Source: Mesorhizobium opportunistum WSM2075 (lineage in GTDB: Bacteria > Pseudomonadota > Alphaproteobacteria > Rhizobiales > Rhizobiaceae). Taken from it: a stretch of DNA of 64,000 nt. The translations under genes were made by a program, and so were the position numbers. The DNA lies in NCBI RefSeq assembly GCF_000176035.2, contig NC_015675.1, forward strand, positions 372,001 through 436,000. Direction: 5' to 3'. The notes beneath the pieces were generated by a model. The model saw nothing but the letters and a program-made list of their open reading frames with translations, was not told the DNA's origin and made no database searches. Position 1 is the stretch's first letter, and each line of letters opens with the position of its first letter. This document shows, piece after piece, positions 51,543 through 60,028 of this stretch.

Positions 51543-52295
51543 ATGAAGCTGAGCGTGATCATGCCGGTCCACAATCGCGAACAGTTCGTTGGCCTCGCGC
51601 TGCGCTCGCTGCTCAGGCAACGCGAAAACGTCGATCTCGACATTATCGTCATCGACGATGGGTCGACCGACGGCACGGCGGCCGTCGTGCGGTCATTGGT
51701 GGACCAGGCGCCGTGCATACGTCTTTTCCAGCAGGCCAATGGCGGGGTCACCAGGGCGCGCAATGCCGGGCTGAAACAATTGCTGGCGCAGACGCGGCTG
51801 GTATCGTTTCTCGATTCCGACGACATCTCGCCGATAGGGCGCTTCGCGGCGGATATCGCCTGCTTCGAAGAGGATCCTGGCCTCGACCTGACCTATTCGC
51901 GCATGACGCTGGTCGACAAGATCGATGGCGAGACGCTGGAGCCGGCCGCCGACAGCCACGCCATCACTGTGCGGGGGATCCACCTGTCAGCCGGGATTTT
52001 TGCACGGGACCTCATCGAGCGCACCGGCGGCTTCGACGAGGACTTCAGGCAGGCGGAGGACACCGACTATCTGTTGCGCATCTTCGAGAGCCAGGCAAAA
52101 TACATTATGCCCGATACGGTGGCTCTCTATTACAGGCGTCATCCCGGCAACATGACCAAGGAAGCCGATGTGCCCTTTCGCGAGTTCATGCGCGCCATCC
52201 ACAAGTCGATGAAGCGCCGCAAGGCAGACCCCGGCTTGCGTCGGGTCGAGGGGATATTCGACTTCAAGGATCTCGCGCAGTGGCGGTTCCTGTAA
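51543..52295 (+). CDS. Family 2 glycosyltransferase B
   Basis: A 250-residue paralogue of the preceding gene (about two-thirds identical by eye), with LSVIMPVHNREQFVGLALRS, IVIDDGSTDGTAAVV and FLDSDDISPIG. The same C-terminal RRHPGNMTKEADVPFREFMR segment is present, so the two arose by local duplication. ATG start; the stop overlaps the next gene by one base. Confidence 0.9.
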   Translation: MKLSVIMPVHNREQFVGLALRSLLRQRENVDLDIIVIDDGSTDGTAAVVRSLVDQAPCIRLFQQANGGVTRARNAGLKQLLAQTRLVSFLDSDDISPIGRFAADIACFEEDPGLDLTYSRMTLVDKIDGETLEPAADSHAITVRGIHLSAGIFARDLIERTGGFDEDFRQAEDTDYLLRIFESQAKYIMPDTVALYYRRHPGNMTKEADVPFREFMRAIHKSMKRRKADPGLRRVEGIFDFKDLAQWRFL

Positions 52296-52972
52296 TGGCG
52301 GGCTACGGCGTCGTCATTCCGGCATTCAACGCGGCCGCAACCATCGGCGCGGCGCTGGACTCCGTTCTGGCCCAGACGATCAAGGCGGAAGCCATCGTCG
52401 TGGTCGATGACGGTTCGACCGACGATACGGTTGCCGTGATCGAGGCGATGAACCTGCCGGTGACGGTGCTGCGGCAAGAGAATGCAGGCCCCGGAAGCGC
52501 CACCACCAGGGGTTTTGACGCGCTCTCGACCCCGTTCGTCGCGACGCTCGACGCCGACGATCTGTGGCTGCCGGACAAGATCGAAAAACAGCTGGCCTGC
52601 CTCGACCGTGATCCCGGAACAGCGGGCGTCTTTGCGCACTGGCGGACATTTCGCGGCGACAGGCCCGATTTGCCCGAGACGACCAGCGTGGCAGGCTGGT
52701 CGCGCACGACGATGATGATCCGCCAGGAGGCGGTGACGGCCGTCGGCCCCATTGTCGACCCACAAGGCGGCCGCGGCGAGATGATCGACTGGATCGCCCG
52801 GGTTCGCGAGGCAGGCTTTGTCCTTGCCATGCTCGACGACGTGCTGGCCTTGCGCCGCATCAGGCCCGGCAGCCTCTCCTATGGACGCGACCCGGCGCGC
52901 GATCGCGGCTATCTCGAAGTCGCAAGGCTGGCCATGAAAAGGCGCGCACAAGGCAGAGCGGGTGGCGGCTGA
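52295..52972 (+). CDS. Family 2 glycosyltransferase C
   Basis: A 225-residue GT2 enzyme of a different subgroup: YGVVIPAFNAAATIGAALDS, VVVDDGSTDDTVAVIEAM, and the metal site TLDADDLWLPDKIEKQ. The start is ATG 52295, overlapping the previous stop by one base. Its stop overlaps the ATG of the nucleotidyltransferase-like gene by one base. It is shorter than its neighbours and lacks their C-terminal block. Confidence 0.88.
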   Translation: MAGYGVVIPAFNAAATIGAALDSVLAQTIKAEAIVVVDDGSTDDTVAVIEAMNLPVTVLRQENAGPGSATTRGFDALSTPFVATLDADDLWLPDKIEKQLACLDRDPGTAGVFAHWRTFRGDRPDLPETTSVAGWSRTTMMIRQEAVTAVGPIVDPQGGRGEMIDWIARVREAGFVLAMLDDVLALRRIRPGSLSYGRDPARDRGYLEVARLAMKRRAQGRAGGG

Positions 52973-54444
52973 TGGCCAAGGCTGTCCGCCGCATCACCCG
53001 CCGGTTTCCCGACTATGGCTGGTCCTGGCCGACCGGGGGTCTCGACCAGTTGCTCAAGGCGGCACTGCTCGATGACGAGGAAGCGGCAAGCCAATGCGCG
53101 ATGCACTGGTTGGCCGCGAACGACATCGATCTCGTCTCCTTCCGCGAACACCGGCTGCTGGCCGCCATTTCGGACCGATTCGGCAGGAAATTGGCTGGCC
53201 ATGCCGCCTTCCCACGGCTCGTGGGCCTGCAGAAGATGCTGTGGACCAAGTCGCGGATGGCGATGCGCGAAGCCGAACCGGCACTGAAGGCGATGGCGGA
53301 TGCCGGATGCATGGTGATGCTCATCAAGGGCGCCAGCCGAATTGCCCTCGACGCGGCGGCGCAGCGCGGCCGGGTGGCGCACGACATCGACATACTGGTG
53401 CGGCCGCAGGACATGCAAACAGCCTTCGACGTGCTGCGCGACCGCGAGTGGCAGATCGCCACCGGCGTCAGCCCGCAATATCTGAGGACAAGACTGGCCT
53501 CGCTGCGCTCGATGAACTTCTTCAAGGGCAATTTTGGCGACATCGACCTGCACCAGCTTGCCTATGACGGTTCGCAGCAAAGCGATGAAGACGACATCGC
53601 CATCTGGCGACGGGCGGATACCGCCATTTTCAGCGGCGTCGGCGTGCTGGTGCCGTCGCCCGCCGACCGGATCGCGCTTGCCATCGCGCATGGCGGGCTC
53701 GACGCCCACACGCACAGCGACTGGCTGGTCGATTGCACCGTGGCCATTCGCGGCGGCGATGTCGATTGGGACGTGTTCCTCGATCTCGTGGCCAGGCGCG
53801 GCCTTGCCGTTGCCGCGGCGGTGGCGCTCTCCTACCTCGCGCTTGAAATTGGCGTGGCGGCGCCGGACAGGGTGCTGGCCCATGTGCTGGAGATGGCCGA
53901 CAGCGCCGGCCCCTCGCGCTGGTCCGGCGTGCTGCAGGCCAAGCCACGAACCGATTTCGGCAGGCTGGTCTGGCTGTCGCGCGGCCTTGCCAAGCAATTG
54001 CGGCTGCGCCGCAAGAGCGGCCGCCTGCGGCAGGAACCGCCCGCCAAGGCCTGGCGGAGCAAGCCGGGCCGCCCCGAACCGCTGAATGCATCGTCGCCAC
54101 CGGCGTTCTCCCAGGCCATACCCTGTCCGCGAACGGCGGGGGACATGATGCTGGACATCACCGTCAGGATCAGTGTGCCACCGGTCCGGCGCCGCATCGA
54201 GATGGAGATCAATGCCGATGACGACCATGTCGCGCGCCTGCGCGCCATGGCCATCAGCCGATCCGGTGGAGAAAGGGTTCTGCGTTTTCGCGGCAAGGTG
54301 ACGCTTGACGGCGAACGGCAGGCCATGACGCTGGAGGCGCGACCCTCCCGGCAATTTCGCCGGTGGGACGATGCGGAGACCGTCGCCACCTATGGCGCGC
54401 TGCCGTTCCAGCTGATCTCGGCGACATTTTCGCCGCTGCGCTGA
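52972..54444 (+). CDS. Nucleotidyltransferase-family protein (NTP_transf_5 type)
   Basis: A 490-residue protein. Residues about 105-145 carry the nucleotidyltransferase-like core: MVMLIKGASRIALDAAAQ, then RVAHDIDILVRPQDMQTAF, with the DID acidic pair that would bind metal. This matches the PF14907 group often found with PqqD-like and HPr-kinase-like genes in peptide-modification clusters. The middle part is helical and the last 110 residues (LDITVRISVPPVRRRIEMEI) form a separate, unrecognised domain with beta-rich composition. It ends the cassette; 72 bases later the strand changes. Activity is unproven. Confidence 0.78.
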   Translation: MAKAVRRITRRFPDYGWSWPTGGLDQLLKAALLDDEEAASQCAMHWLAANDIDLVSFREHRLLAAISDRFGRKLAGHAAFPRLVGLQKMLWTKSRMAMREAEPALKAMADAGCMVMLIKGASRIALDAAAQRGRVAHDIDILVRPQDMQTAFDVLRDREWQIATGVSPQYLRTRLASLRSMNFFKGNFGDIDLHQLAYDGSQQSDEDDIAIWRRADTAIFSGVGVLVPSPADRIALAIAHGGLDAHTHSDWLVDCTVAIRGGDVDWDVFLDLVARRGLAVAAAVALSYLALEIGVAAPDRVLAHVLEMADSAGPSRWSGVLQAKPRTDFGRLVWLSRGLAKQLRLRRKSGRLRQEPPAKAWRSKPGRPEPLNASSPPAFSQAIPCPRTAGDMMLDITVRISVPPVRRRIEMEINADDDHVARLRAMAISRSGGERVLRFRGKVTLDGERQAMTLEARPSRQFRRWDDAETVATYGALPFQLISATFSPLR

Positions 54445-54516
54445 CAGAAACGCTGCGCCGTCACCTGGCTCCATGGTAACGAGGATGTCCCGCGGCAGAA
54501 GCCCCTCCAGTATGGC

Positions 54517-55146
54517 TCATGCGGCACCCTCGTCCGGCTTGGTCACCCGCCGCAATGTCAAATTGATCCGCCCACCGTTTTTCAGCAGTGCCGAGGTCGA
54601 CGGGTAGATGCGGTCGACGCCGTGGAAGGCGAGACGGCCCTCGCCGCCGAGCACGACAACGTCGCCGCTCTTCAACCTGAAGGATTTGGTGCCGCCGTCA
54701 CGCGTCGTCTGGCCGACCCTGAACAGGCAATCGTCGCCCAGCGAAACGGAGACGACCGGCGCCGAGAAATCCACCTCGTCGCGGTCCTGGTGCAGGCCCA
54801 TCTTCGCTTCGGCCGTGTAGAAATTGATCAGGCAGGCTTCCGGCGGATGCCGATAGCCGGAGACCTGCCGCCACAGGTCGAGCAGACGGTCAGGGAAAGG
54901 AGGCCACGGCATCCCGGTCACCGGATGCGTCGGCTGGTAGCGATAGCCTCGTTCCTTGTCGGTGACCCAGCCAAGCGGGCCGCAATTGGTCATCCGCACG
55001 CTCATCTCCTTGCCGGTGCGCGGCATCGCCGGCACGAACAGCGGAGCCTGCTGGACGATGCTTCTCACATCCTCGACCAGCGCCTCCTGGGCGGCGCGCG
55101 GCAGATAGGCCGGCATATGGCGGACGCCCTTGGGCAGGACGAGCAT
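54517..55146 (-). CDS. alkB: AlkB-like 2-oxoglutarate/Fe(II)-dependent dioxygenase
   Basis: A protein of 209 residues from ATG 55146, chosen for CGAGG 7-8 bases upstream; starts at 55161 or further up are possible. Key features are PVTGMPWPPFPDRLLDLW, INFYTAEAKMGLHQDRDEVDF with the H-x-D iron motif, LAFHGVDRIYP with the second histidine, and RINLTLRRV with the 2-oxoglutarate arginines. The enzyme repairs N-alkylated bases in DNA by oxidative demethylation. No Ada-type gene is adjacent. Converges with the PqqD/HprK cassette. Confidence 0.92.
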   Translation of the reverse strand: MLVLPKGVRHMPAYLPRAAQEALVEDVRSIVQQAPLFVPAMPRTGKEMSVRMTNCGPLGWVTDKERGYRYQPTHPVTGMPWPPFPDRLLDLWRQVSGYRHPPEACLINFYTAEAKMGLHQDRDEVDFSAPVVSVSLGDDCLFRVGQTTRDGGTKSFRLKSGDVVVLGGEGRLAFHGVDRIYPSTSALLKNGGRINLTLRRVTKPDEGAA

Positions 55147-55566
55147 GGGATTGCCTCGCATGGCGATGGTTCGTCGCCCCAACATGCCACTATCGAACGC
55201 AAACGGCGACCCGAAAGCCGCCGATCGGCCGGCAGGCCACATGCCGGGGAACTGGCGTCGAATTCATCTGCCGATTTGTAGCGCCGACGGTTGACTAGGA
55301 AACATGACTCCAATAGTCAACATTTGAACTTGAGTGTTTCAGACAACAATTCGAATGCGGGCGGCGGAAGTGACCGCCTGCTGCGAACAGTGGAATGAGG
55401 CATATCAAAGTGGCGTTTCATCAGGGATTTAAGGGGGGTTCTCGCGACCGGGCCTGGTATCACGGCGGGCTTGTCGCCACGACGTGCCTGTCGGCGCTGC
55501 TTGCCGCCGGTCATGTACGCGGCGCTTGATTTCGCCGTCTCGAAACGGCGCGACCTGGTGGTCGCG
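55147..55566. other. Gene-free region
   Basis: About 420 bases between alkB and the LysM gene. A 65-codon minus-strand frame (55317-55514) is present but has no recognisable domain and poor context, and is not called. The segment should contain the alkB promoter. No repeat or RNA element was recognised. Confidence 0.5.
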
Positions 55567-56031
55567 TCAGGGGATGCGCAGGACCTGGCCCGGGTAGATC
55601 TTGTCGGGATGGGTCAGCATCGGCTTGTTGGCCTCGAAGATGACGGTGTTCTTGGCGCCCTGGCCCTTGCCGTAGCTTTTCTCGGCGATCTTCCAGAGGT
55701 TGTCGCCCTTCTGCACGGTGTAGAAGGTCGGCTCCTTGGCGGGGGCGGCCGACTTGCCGGCGTCCGGTGCGACCTGCAGCTCGTCGGCCTGCACCTTGGA
55801 GACGCCCAGCGTGTTGCCGACGGCGATGACCGCCTTTTCGAAGATCGACTGGTCCTTGACGACGCCTTTCAGCACCGCCGTATCGCCTTGAACGACGACT
55901 TGCACGCCATCGGTGCCGAGCTTGTGCGAATCGAGTTCCTTTTTGAGGGTGTCGGCCGTGGGTGCGGTTTCGTCGTCGCCGCCGATGCCCAGTTTCTTGC
56001 CGACGCTCTTGACGAAATCGAACATGCCCAT
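55567..56031 (-). CDS. lysM: BON-LysM domain protein (Kbp/YgaU-like)
   Basis: A 154-residue protein from ATG 56031 with GGAG upstream. The N-terminal part GMFDFVKSVGKKLG and the BON domain (LDSHKLGTDGVQVVVQGDTAVLKGVVKDQS) are followed by a C-terminal LysM domain (FYTVQKGDNLWKIAEKSYGKGQGAKNTVIFEANKPML, ending YPGQVLRIP). E. coli Kbp has the same layout, binds potassium and acts in the cytoplasm; the LysM module in others binds peptidoglycan. No signal peptide is present. Confidence 0.93.
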   Translation of the reverse strand: MGMFDFVKSVGKKLGIGGDDETAPTADTLKKELDSHKLGTDGVQVVVQGDTAVLKGVVKDQSIFEKAVIAVGNTLGVSKVQADELQVAPDAGKSAAPAKEPTFYTVQKGDNLWKIAEKSYGKGQGAKNTVIFEANKPMLTHPDKIYPGQVLRIP

Positions 56032-56122
56032 CGTTGGTCTCCGTTGCTGTGGTGGGTGACCGCAGCTTGCCACCTGCAACCCAGAATTGGAAGCCGCCCG
56101 CGCCCTGCAGCTTTCGCGGTGC

Positions 56123-56560
56123 TTAATCGTTCTCTACCCGGCCGCGCAGCTTCTTGATCGTGCCGCGACCGGCCTTGCTCTTCAGCCGCCGTTCCACCGC
56201 GCCTTTCGAGGGCCGCGTCTTCTTGCGTGGCGGCGGTGGCGGCTCGGCGGCCTTGGCGACCAGTGCGGTCAGCCTTGCGCGCGCATCGGCGCGGTTCTGT
56301 TCCTGGGTGCGGAAGCGTCCGGCCTCGATGACGATGACGCCGTCCTTGGTGGCGCGCTGGCCGGCAAGTTTGATGGTGCGGGCCCGCACGCGTTCCGACA
56401 GGCCCGCGGCGTTTTGCGCATCGAAGCGCAGCTGCACCGCCGTGGCCACCTTGTTGACGTTCTGGCCGCCGGGACCCGACGAGCGGATGAAATCCTCGTG
56501 CAGGTCGCCCGGATGGATCACGGCTTCGCCGGATATGATGATGTCGTCGTCGATCGGCAT
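56123..56560 (-). CDS. arfB: Alternative ribosome-rescue factor ArfB (peptidyl-tRNA hydrolase domain)
   Basis: A 145-residue protein with the release-factor GGQ motif at residues 31-33 (RSSGPGGQNVNKVATAVQL) and a C-terminal basic tail (RKKTRPSKGAVERRLKSKAGRGTIKKLRGR) that enters the empty mRNA channel of stalled ribosomes. This layout is diagnostic of ArfB (YaeJ), which frees ribosomes stalled on non-stop mRNA. Single gene between lysM and the TetR gene. Confidence 0.95.
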   Translation of the reverse strand: MPIDDDIIISGEAVIHPGDLHEDFIRSSGPGGQNVNKVATAVQLRFDAQNAAGLSERVRARTIKLAGQRATKDGVIVIEAGRFRTQEQNRADARARLTALVAKAAEPPPPPRKKTRPSKGAVERRLKSKAGRGTIKKLRGRVEND

Positions 56561-56715
56561 GCCGCAGTCATGGCGCGGCGGGCCGAAAAAGAAAAGGCCC
56601 GATCGAAACCCAGCCCCCTAACCAAAATGTGGTCGCAAAGCTGGGACATGCGTCCACTTTGCGACGATTGCTTGAGATGTTGGGAAGCGTCGTGGAGCAG
56701 GCAAGCCGGGCCTGA

Positions 56716-57300
56716 TCAGTTTGATCTGTCGAGACTATCCAACAGTTCAGCCAAGGCGCTCGCATATTCCTTGTCCCCGATACTCGTTTTTTGGCCGTCC
56801 TCATTTTCGGATCGCCGACTCATAGCGGTGGCGAGCGCTGCGCCATGCGTGAAGTCGACGAGAATGCTCACCCATAGCTGTGATCGCGACGGCGGTAGGC
56901 CAAGTTCGCGTAGCAGTGTCCTCAGGTCTTCGGTGATGCGCTTCGCTTGATCGGGAAAGACGGATGGTCTGCTGAAAATAGTGAGCGTCAGGCCGGGGTG
57001 TTGCACCACCTGCGATTGATAGGACTGCAAGAGCTCCTCCAGCCGCGTTCGAGCACTTCCTTTCTGTGGAGCGGCGACACCCGCATAGACCCTTTCCGAC
57101 AGCGCCCTGATCAGCCCGTCTCGATCGCCAAAGTGGTGGTAGATGGTCATCGGATTGATCCCCGACCTCTTGGCCAGGGCACGCATGGTCAGCGCTTCGG
57201 CACCTTCACCGTCCAGAATCTCAAGTGCCGTGGAAAGCATCGCCCCGGGGGTGACGCCTACCTGATCACGGGGTGGTCGTCCGCGCTGCCGTGCGGTCAC
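56716..57300 (-). CDS. TetR/AcrR-family regulator
   Basis: The preferred start is GTG 57300, which overlaps the stop of the upstream reductase gene (GTGA), giving 194 residues; the longer frame to 57369 would add residues encoded inside that gene. The helix-turn-helix is in LDGEGAEALTMRALAKRSGINPMTIYHHFGDRDGLIRAL. The ligand-binding C-terminal part is of the TetR_C-type and not informative. It is co-transcribed with the dihydrofolate-reductase-like gene, and a perfect inverted repeat upstream of both is the likely operator, making it an autoregulator. Confidence 0.9.
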   Translation of the reverse strand: MTARQRGRPPRDQVGVTPGAMLSTALEILDGEGAEALTMRALAKRSGINPMTIYHHFGDRDGLIRALSERVYAGVAAPQKGSARTRLEELLQSYQSQVVQHPGLTLTIFSRPSVFPDQAKRITEDLRTLLRELGLPPSRSQLWVSILVDFTHGAALATAMSRRSENEDGQKTSIGDKEYASALAELLDSLDRSN

Positions 57301-57833
57301 GCTGCCAACCGATAACGCGATTGAACGAGCCCAGAAGGAAACGATCGGGTCTCTTCGTGGATCAGGCAAATGTCCGATGCTGTCGGACCGAACAAGGAGC
57401 GGCCGCTACCGAGCAGGATCGGCACCCGCGTGATTGTCATGTCGTCGATCAAACCTAGTTGCAGGAAGGACTGGATAACCAGCCCACCGTCTACATAGAC
57501 GTGGCGGCATCCCTCGGCCTCCAGCATCGTCATTGCCTGCTCAGGGGACTTTCCAGAAAAACGGACTCTGCCTTCAAGCTCATCAGGAACCGGCTGATCC
57601 GCGAGCGTGGCTGAGAGAACAAGAACCGGACGCCTATAAAACCAGGGCCTCACGTCTCGGACGGCTTCGAAAGTGCCGCGCCCCATGATGACTGCGTCGA
57701 CCTTTTCAATGAAATCGTCCATGCCGTGGTTTTCAGACGGATCGTCGCGTTCGAGCAGCCATTCGATTTCGCCGTCGTCCCTGGCGATGAATCCGTCAAG
57801 GCTGGTTGCAATGAATACATGACCTTTGATCAT
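57297..57833 (-). CDS. Dihydrofolate-reductase-like protein (RibD C-terminal domain)
   Basis: A 178-residue RibD_C/DHFR-fold protein (HVFIATSLDGFIARDDGEIEWLLERDD, DAVIMGRGTFEAVRDV, YVDGGLVIQSFLQLGLIDDMTITRVPILLGSGRSLFG). Members use NADPH and reduce small molecules of unknown nature; trimethoprim resistance or pteridine reduction is possible. It is the first gene of the TetR operon, with the operator 7 bases ahead of its ATG. Confidence 0.9.
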   Translation of the reverse strand: MIKGHVFIATSLDGFIARDDGEIEWLLERDDPSENHGMDDFIEKVDAVIMGRGTFEAVRDVRPWFYRRPVLVLSATLADQPVPDELEGRVRFSGKSPEQAMTMLEAEGCRHVYVDGGLVIQSFLQLGLIDDMTITRVPILLGSGRSLFGPTASDICLIHEETRSFPSGLVQSRYRLAA

Positions 57834-57839
57834 CCCACA

Positions 57840-57872
57840 CCTCGATAATTATACGCCGTATAATTATCGAGG
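57840..57872. promoter_or_regulatory. Perfect 15-bp inverted repeat, probable TetR operator
   Basis: CCTCGATAATTATAC and its exact reverse complement GTATAATTATCGAGG, separated by three bases, lie just ahead of the reductase/TetR gene pair. The arms contain TATAAT, so the operator overlaps a -10 element and binding would block transcription. The length and symmetry fit a TetR dimer or dimer pair. It is a strong candidate autoregulatory site. Confidence 0.85.
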
Positions 57873-57947
57873 AAGCCGCGGACGTCAATCCGCAGCGACT
57901 GGATAGAGTTGGATTTTCGCCTGTTTCAGATTTTTCCAGTAAGAGAA

Positions 57948-57978
57948 AACCCCATAAAGCCTTGCGACTTATGGGGTT
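57948..57978 (-). terminator. Intrinsic terminator of pckA
   Basis: On the minus strand, AACCCCATAA pairs with TTATGGGGTT across an 11-base loop, followed by TTTTCTCTT. It lies about 115 bases after the pckA stop and ahead of the reductase/TetR operator, and so insulates the two units. Confidence 0.75.
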
Positions 57979-58092
57979 CCGCGAAAGCCTCAAAATGACG
58001 TCCACATTTCAGTTAAGGGCTGGCGATCGAAACCGGACCTTCAATGGTGCTGGCAATGTGCCAACGGCTTGGGATGCCAAGCGATTGGACGA

Positions 58093-59703
58093 TTATTCCG
58101 CCGCTTCCTGCATACGGGGTGCCGCACCCAGTACGACGGCATCGACATGGCTTTCGAATTTCTCGAAGTTGACGGCGAACATGCCGACCAGCCTTGCTGC
58201 CTGCCGGTCATAGCCAGCCTTGTCGGCCCACGTCGAGCGCGGATCGAGAATGGCGCTGTCGACGCCAGGCACGGTCACCGGCACCTCGAAGCCGAAATTG
58301 GCGTCGGTGCGGAATTCGGTTGCCTTCAACGAGCCATCGAGAGCGGCGGCAAGCAGCGCGCGCGTCGCCTTGATCGGCATGCGCTTGCCGGTGCCGTAGG
58401 CGCCGCCGGTCCAGCCGGTGTTGACCAGCCAGCAATCGGCGCCGTGAAGGGCGATGAGCTCGCGCAGCAGATTGCCGTATTCCGACGGATGGCGCGGCAT
58501 GAACGGCGCACCGAAGCAGGTCGAGAACGTCGCCTCGGGCTCGGTGACGCCCTTTTCGGTTCCGGCCACCTTGGCGGTGTAGCCGGACAGGAAGTGATAC
58601 ATCGCCTGCGCCGGCGTCAGCCGCGCGATCGGCGGCATCACGCCGAAAGCGTCGGCGGTCAGCATGATGATGTTCTTGGGATGGCTGGCGCGCCCGGTCT
58701 TCGAGGCATTGGGTATGAAGTCGAGCGGGTAGGCGCAGCGCGTGTTCTCGGTCAGCCGGCCGTCGTTGAAATCCGGCGCGCCATCGGCGTCGAGGATGAC
58801 ATTTTCCAGCACGGTGCCGAAGCGCTGCGTGGTGGCGAAGATCTCCGGCTCGGCTTCGGCCGACAGCTTGATCGTCTTGGCGTAGCAGCCGCCTTCGAAA
58901 TTGAAGATGCCGTGCGGCCCCCAGCCATGCTCGTCGTCGCCGATCAGCGTGCGCGACGGATCGGCCGACAACGTGGTCTTGCCGGTGCCCGACAGGCCGA
59001 AGAAGATGGCGGCGTCGCCGCCGGCACCTTCATTGGCCGAGCAGTGCATCGGCATCACGCCTTTTTCCGGCAACAGATAGTTGAGCATGGTGAACACCGA
59101 CTTCTTCATCTCGCCGGCATAGGAGGTGCCGCCGATCAGCACGATCTTGCGGGTCAGGTCGACGGCGATCACCGTTTCGGTGCGGCTGCCGTGGCGGGCG
59201 GGATCGGCGCGGAAGGACGGCAGGTCGATAATCGTCATCTCGGGCAGGAACTGCTCGAGTTCCGCCTTGCCCGGACGGATCAGAAGATTGCGGATGAACA
59301 GCGAGTGCCAGGCGAATTCGGTGATCACCCTGGTGGGCAGCTTCAGCTCGGCATCGGCGCCGCCGACCAGGTCCTGTACATAAAGATCCTTGTCCGCGGC
59401 GTGGGCGCGGAAATCGGCGAGCAGCGTTTCGAACTGGGCTGGCGAGATCGCCCTGTTGTTGTCCCACCAAACATGCGGCTCGGTGGCAGCGTCGCGGACC
59501 ACGAACTTGTCCTTGGGAGAACGGCCTGTGTGCTGGCCGGTCTCGGCGACCAGCGCGCCATGCGCGGTCAGCCGGGCCTCATTGCGCCGGATCGATTCCT
59601 CATAAAGGGCAGCCGCACCGAAATTGTAGCGCACCACGCCAGAGGTTTTCAGGCCGATACGATCGATCGCGCAAGCAGGATTGCGTGTGCCGACTTCCGA
59701 CAT
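58093..59703 (-). CDS. pckA: Phosphoenolpyruvate carboxykinase (ATP)
   Basis: A 536-residue ATP-dependent PEP carboxykinase. The P-loop is [16 protein letters not shown], with the kinase-1a motif, and the oxaloacetate/metal sites lie in HCSANEG and [20 protein letters not shown] and [17 protein letters not shown] are further family blocks. It converts oxaloacetate and ATP to PEP, the first step of gluconeogenesis, and is required for growth on organic acids. It is divergent from chvI, with which it shares a regulatory spacer; in relatives ChvI influences carbon metabolism genes, so joint control is conceivable. Confidence 0.97.
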   Translation of the reverse strand: MSEVGTRNPACAIDRIGLKTSGVVRYNFGAAALYEESIRRNEARLTAHGALVAETGQHTGRSPKDKFVVRDAATEPHVWWDNNRAISPAQFETLLADFRAHAADKDLYVQDLVGGADAELKLPTRVITEFAWHSLFIRNLLIRPGKAELEQFLPEMTIIDLPSFRADPARHGSRTETVIAVDLTRKIVLIGGTSYAGEMKKSVFTMLNYLLPEKGVMPMHCSANEGAGGDAAIFFGLSGTGKTTLSADPSRTLIGDDEHGWGPHGIFNFEGGCYAKTIKLSAEAEPEIFATTQRFGTVLENVILDADGAPDFNDGRLTENTRCAYPLDFIPNASKTGRASHPKNIIMLTADAFGVMPPIARLTPAQAMYHFLSGYTAKVAGTEKGVTEPEATFSTCFGAPFMPRHPSEYGNLLRELIALHGADCWLVNTGWTGGAYGTGKRMPIKATRALLAAALDGSLKATEFRTDANFGFEVPVTVPGVDSAILDPRSTWADKAGYDRQAARLVGMFAVNFEKFESHVDAVVLGAAPRMQEAAE

Positions 59704-60028
59704 GGGTGTCCCTTCTTAGATTTTCCGCATCTTTGCCGGCGCATTTCCGGCATGCCCACTACGCAGGCTAATATGGTCAGAACCAGAAAAGCCAAATGAT
59801 ATCAAATCATTAATCGATTTAAATATTTTGAAAGTTGTTTAAATCGTTTATATATGCGAAAAGTTTCACGGTTGCCCAAAGGATTGGCGATGTTCGTTCG
59901 TCCAATCCATGTCGAGGTTGGATTGTGGCCGGCGGCACCCCGCGCGTGACAGCGGACAAGGCCTATGCCACATTTTGTACCTAATTTGTCCTGCAAAAGC
60001 CCCTTCTCTACTAAAGAAGGGACAGCTC
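59704..60028. promoter_or_regulatory. Divergent pckA/chvI spacer
   Basis: A gene-free, AT-rich 325-base region. It carries an inverted repeat CGATTTAAA (59815-59823) and TTTAAATCG (59838-59846), 14 bases apart, in the A/T-rich part close to the pckA promoter. The rest holds the chvI promoter and 5-prime leader with a stem-loop at 60001-60021. Confidence 0.65.
60001..60021 (+). promoter_or_regulatory. Stem-loop covering the chvI ribosome binding site
   Basis: CCCTTCT (60001-60007) pairs with AGAAGGG (60015-60021), with a 7-base loop. The right arm is the Shine-Dalgarno sequence for the ATG at 60029, so the hairpin would reduce translation of chvI from that start. The stem is short (7 bp), so this may be weak or conditional. 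Confidence 0.5.

Noticed and set aside
49224..54444. Complete lasso-peptide biosynthetic cluster
   Set aside because: No asparagine-synthetase-like cyclase, transglutaminase-like protease or precursor gene was found; only accessory-type genes are present.
55317..55514. 65-codon minus-strand frame between alkB and lysM
   Set aside because: No domain, no clear ribosome site and basic low-complexity composition; left uncalled.
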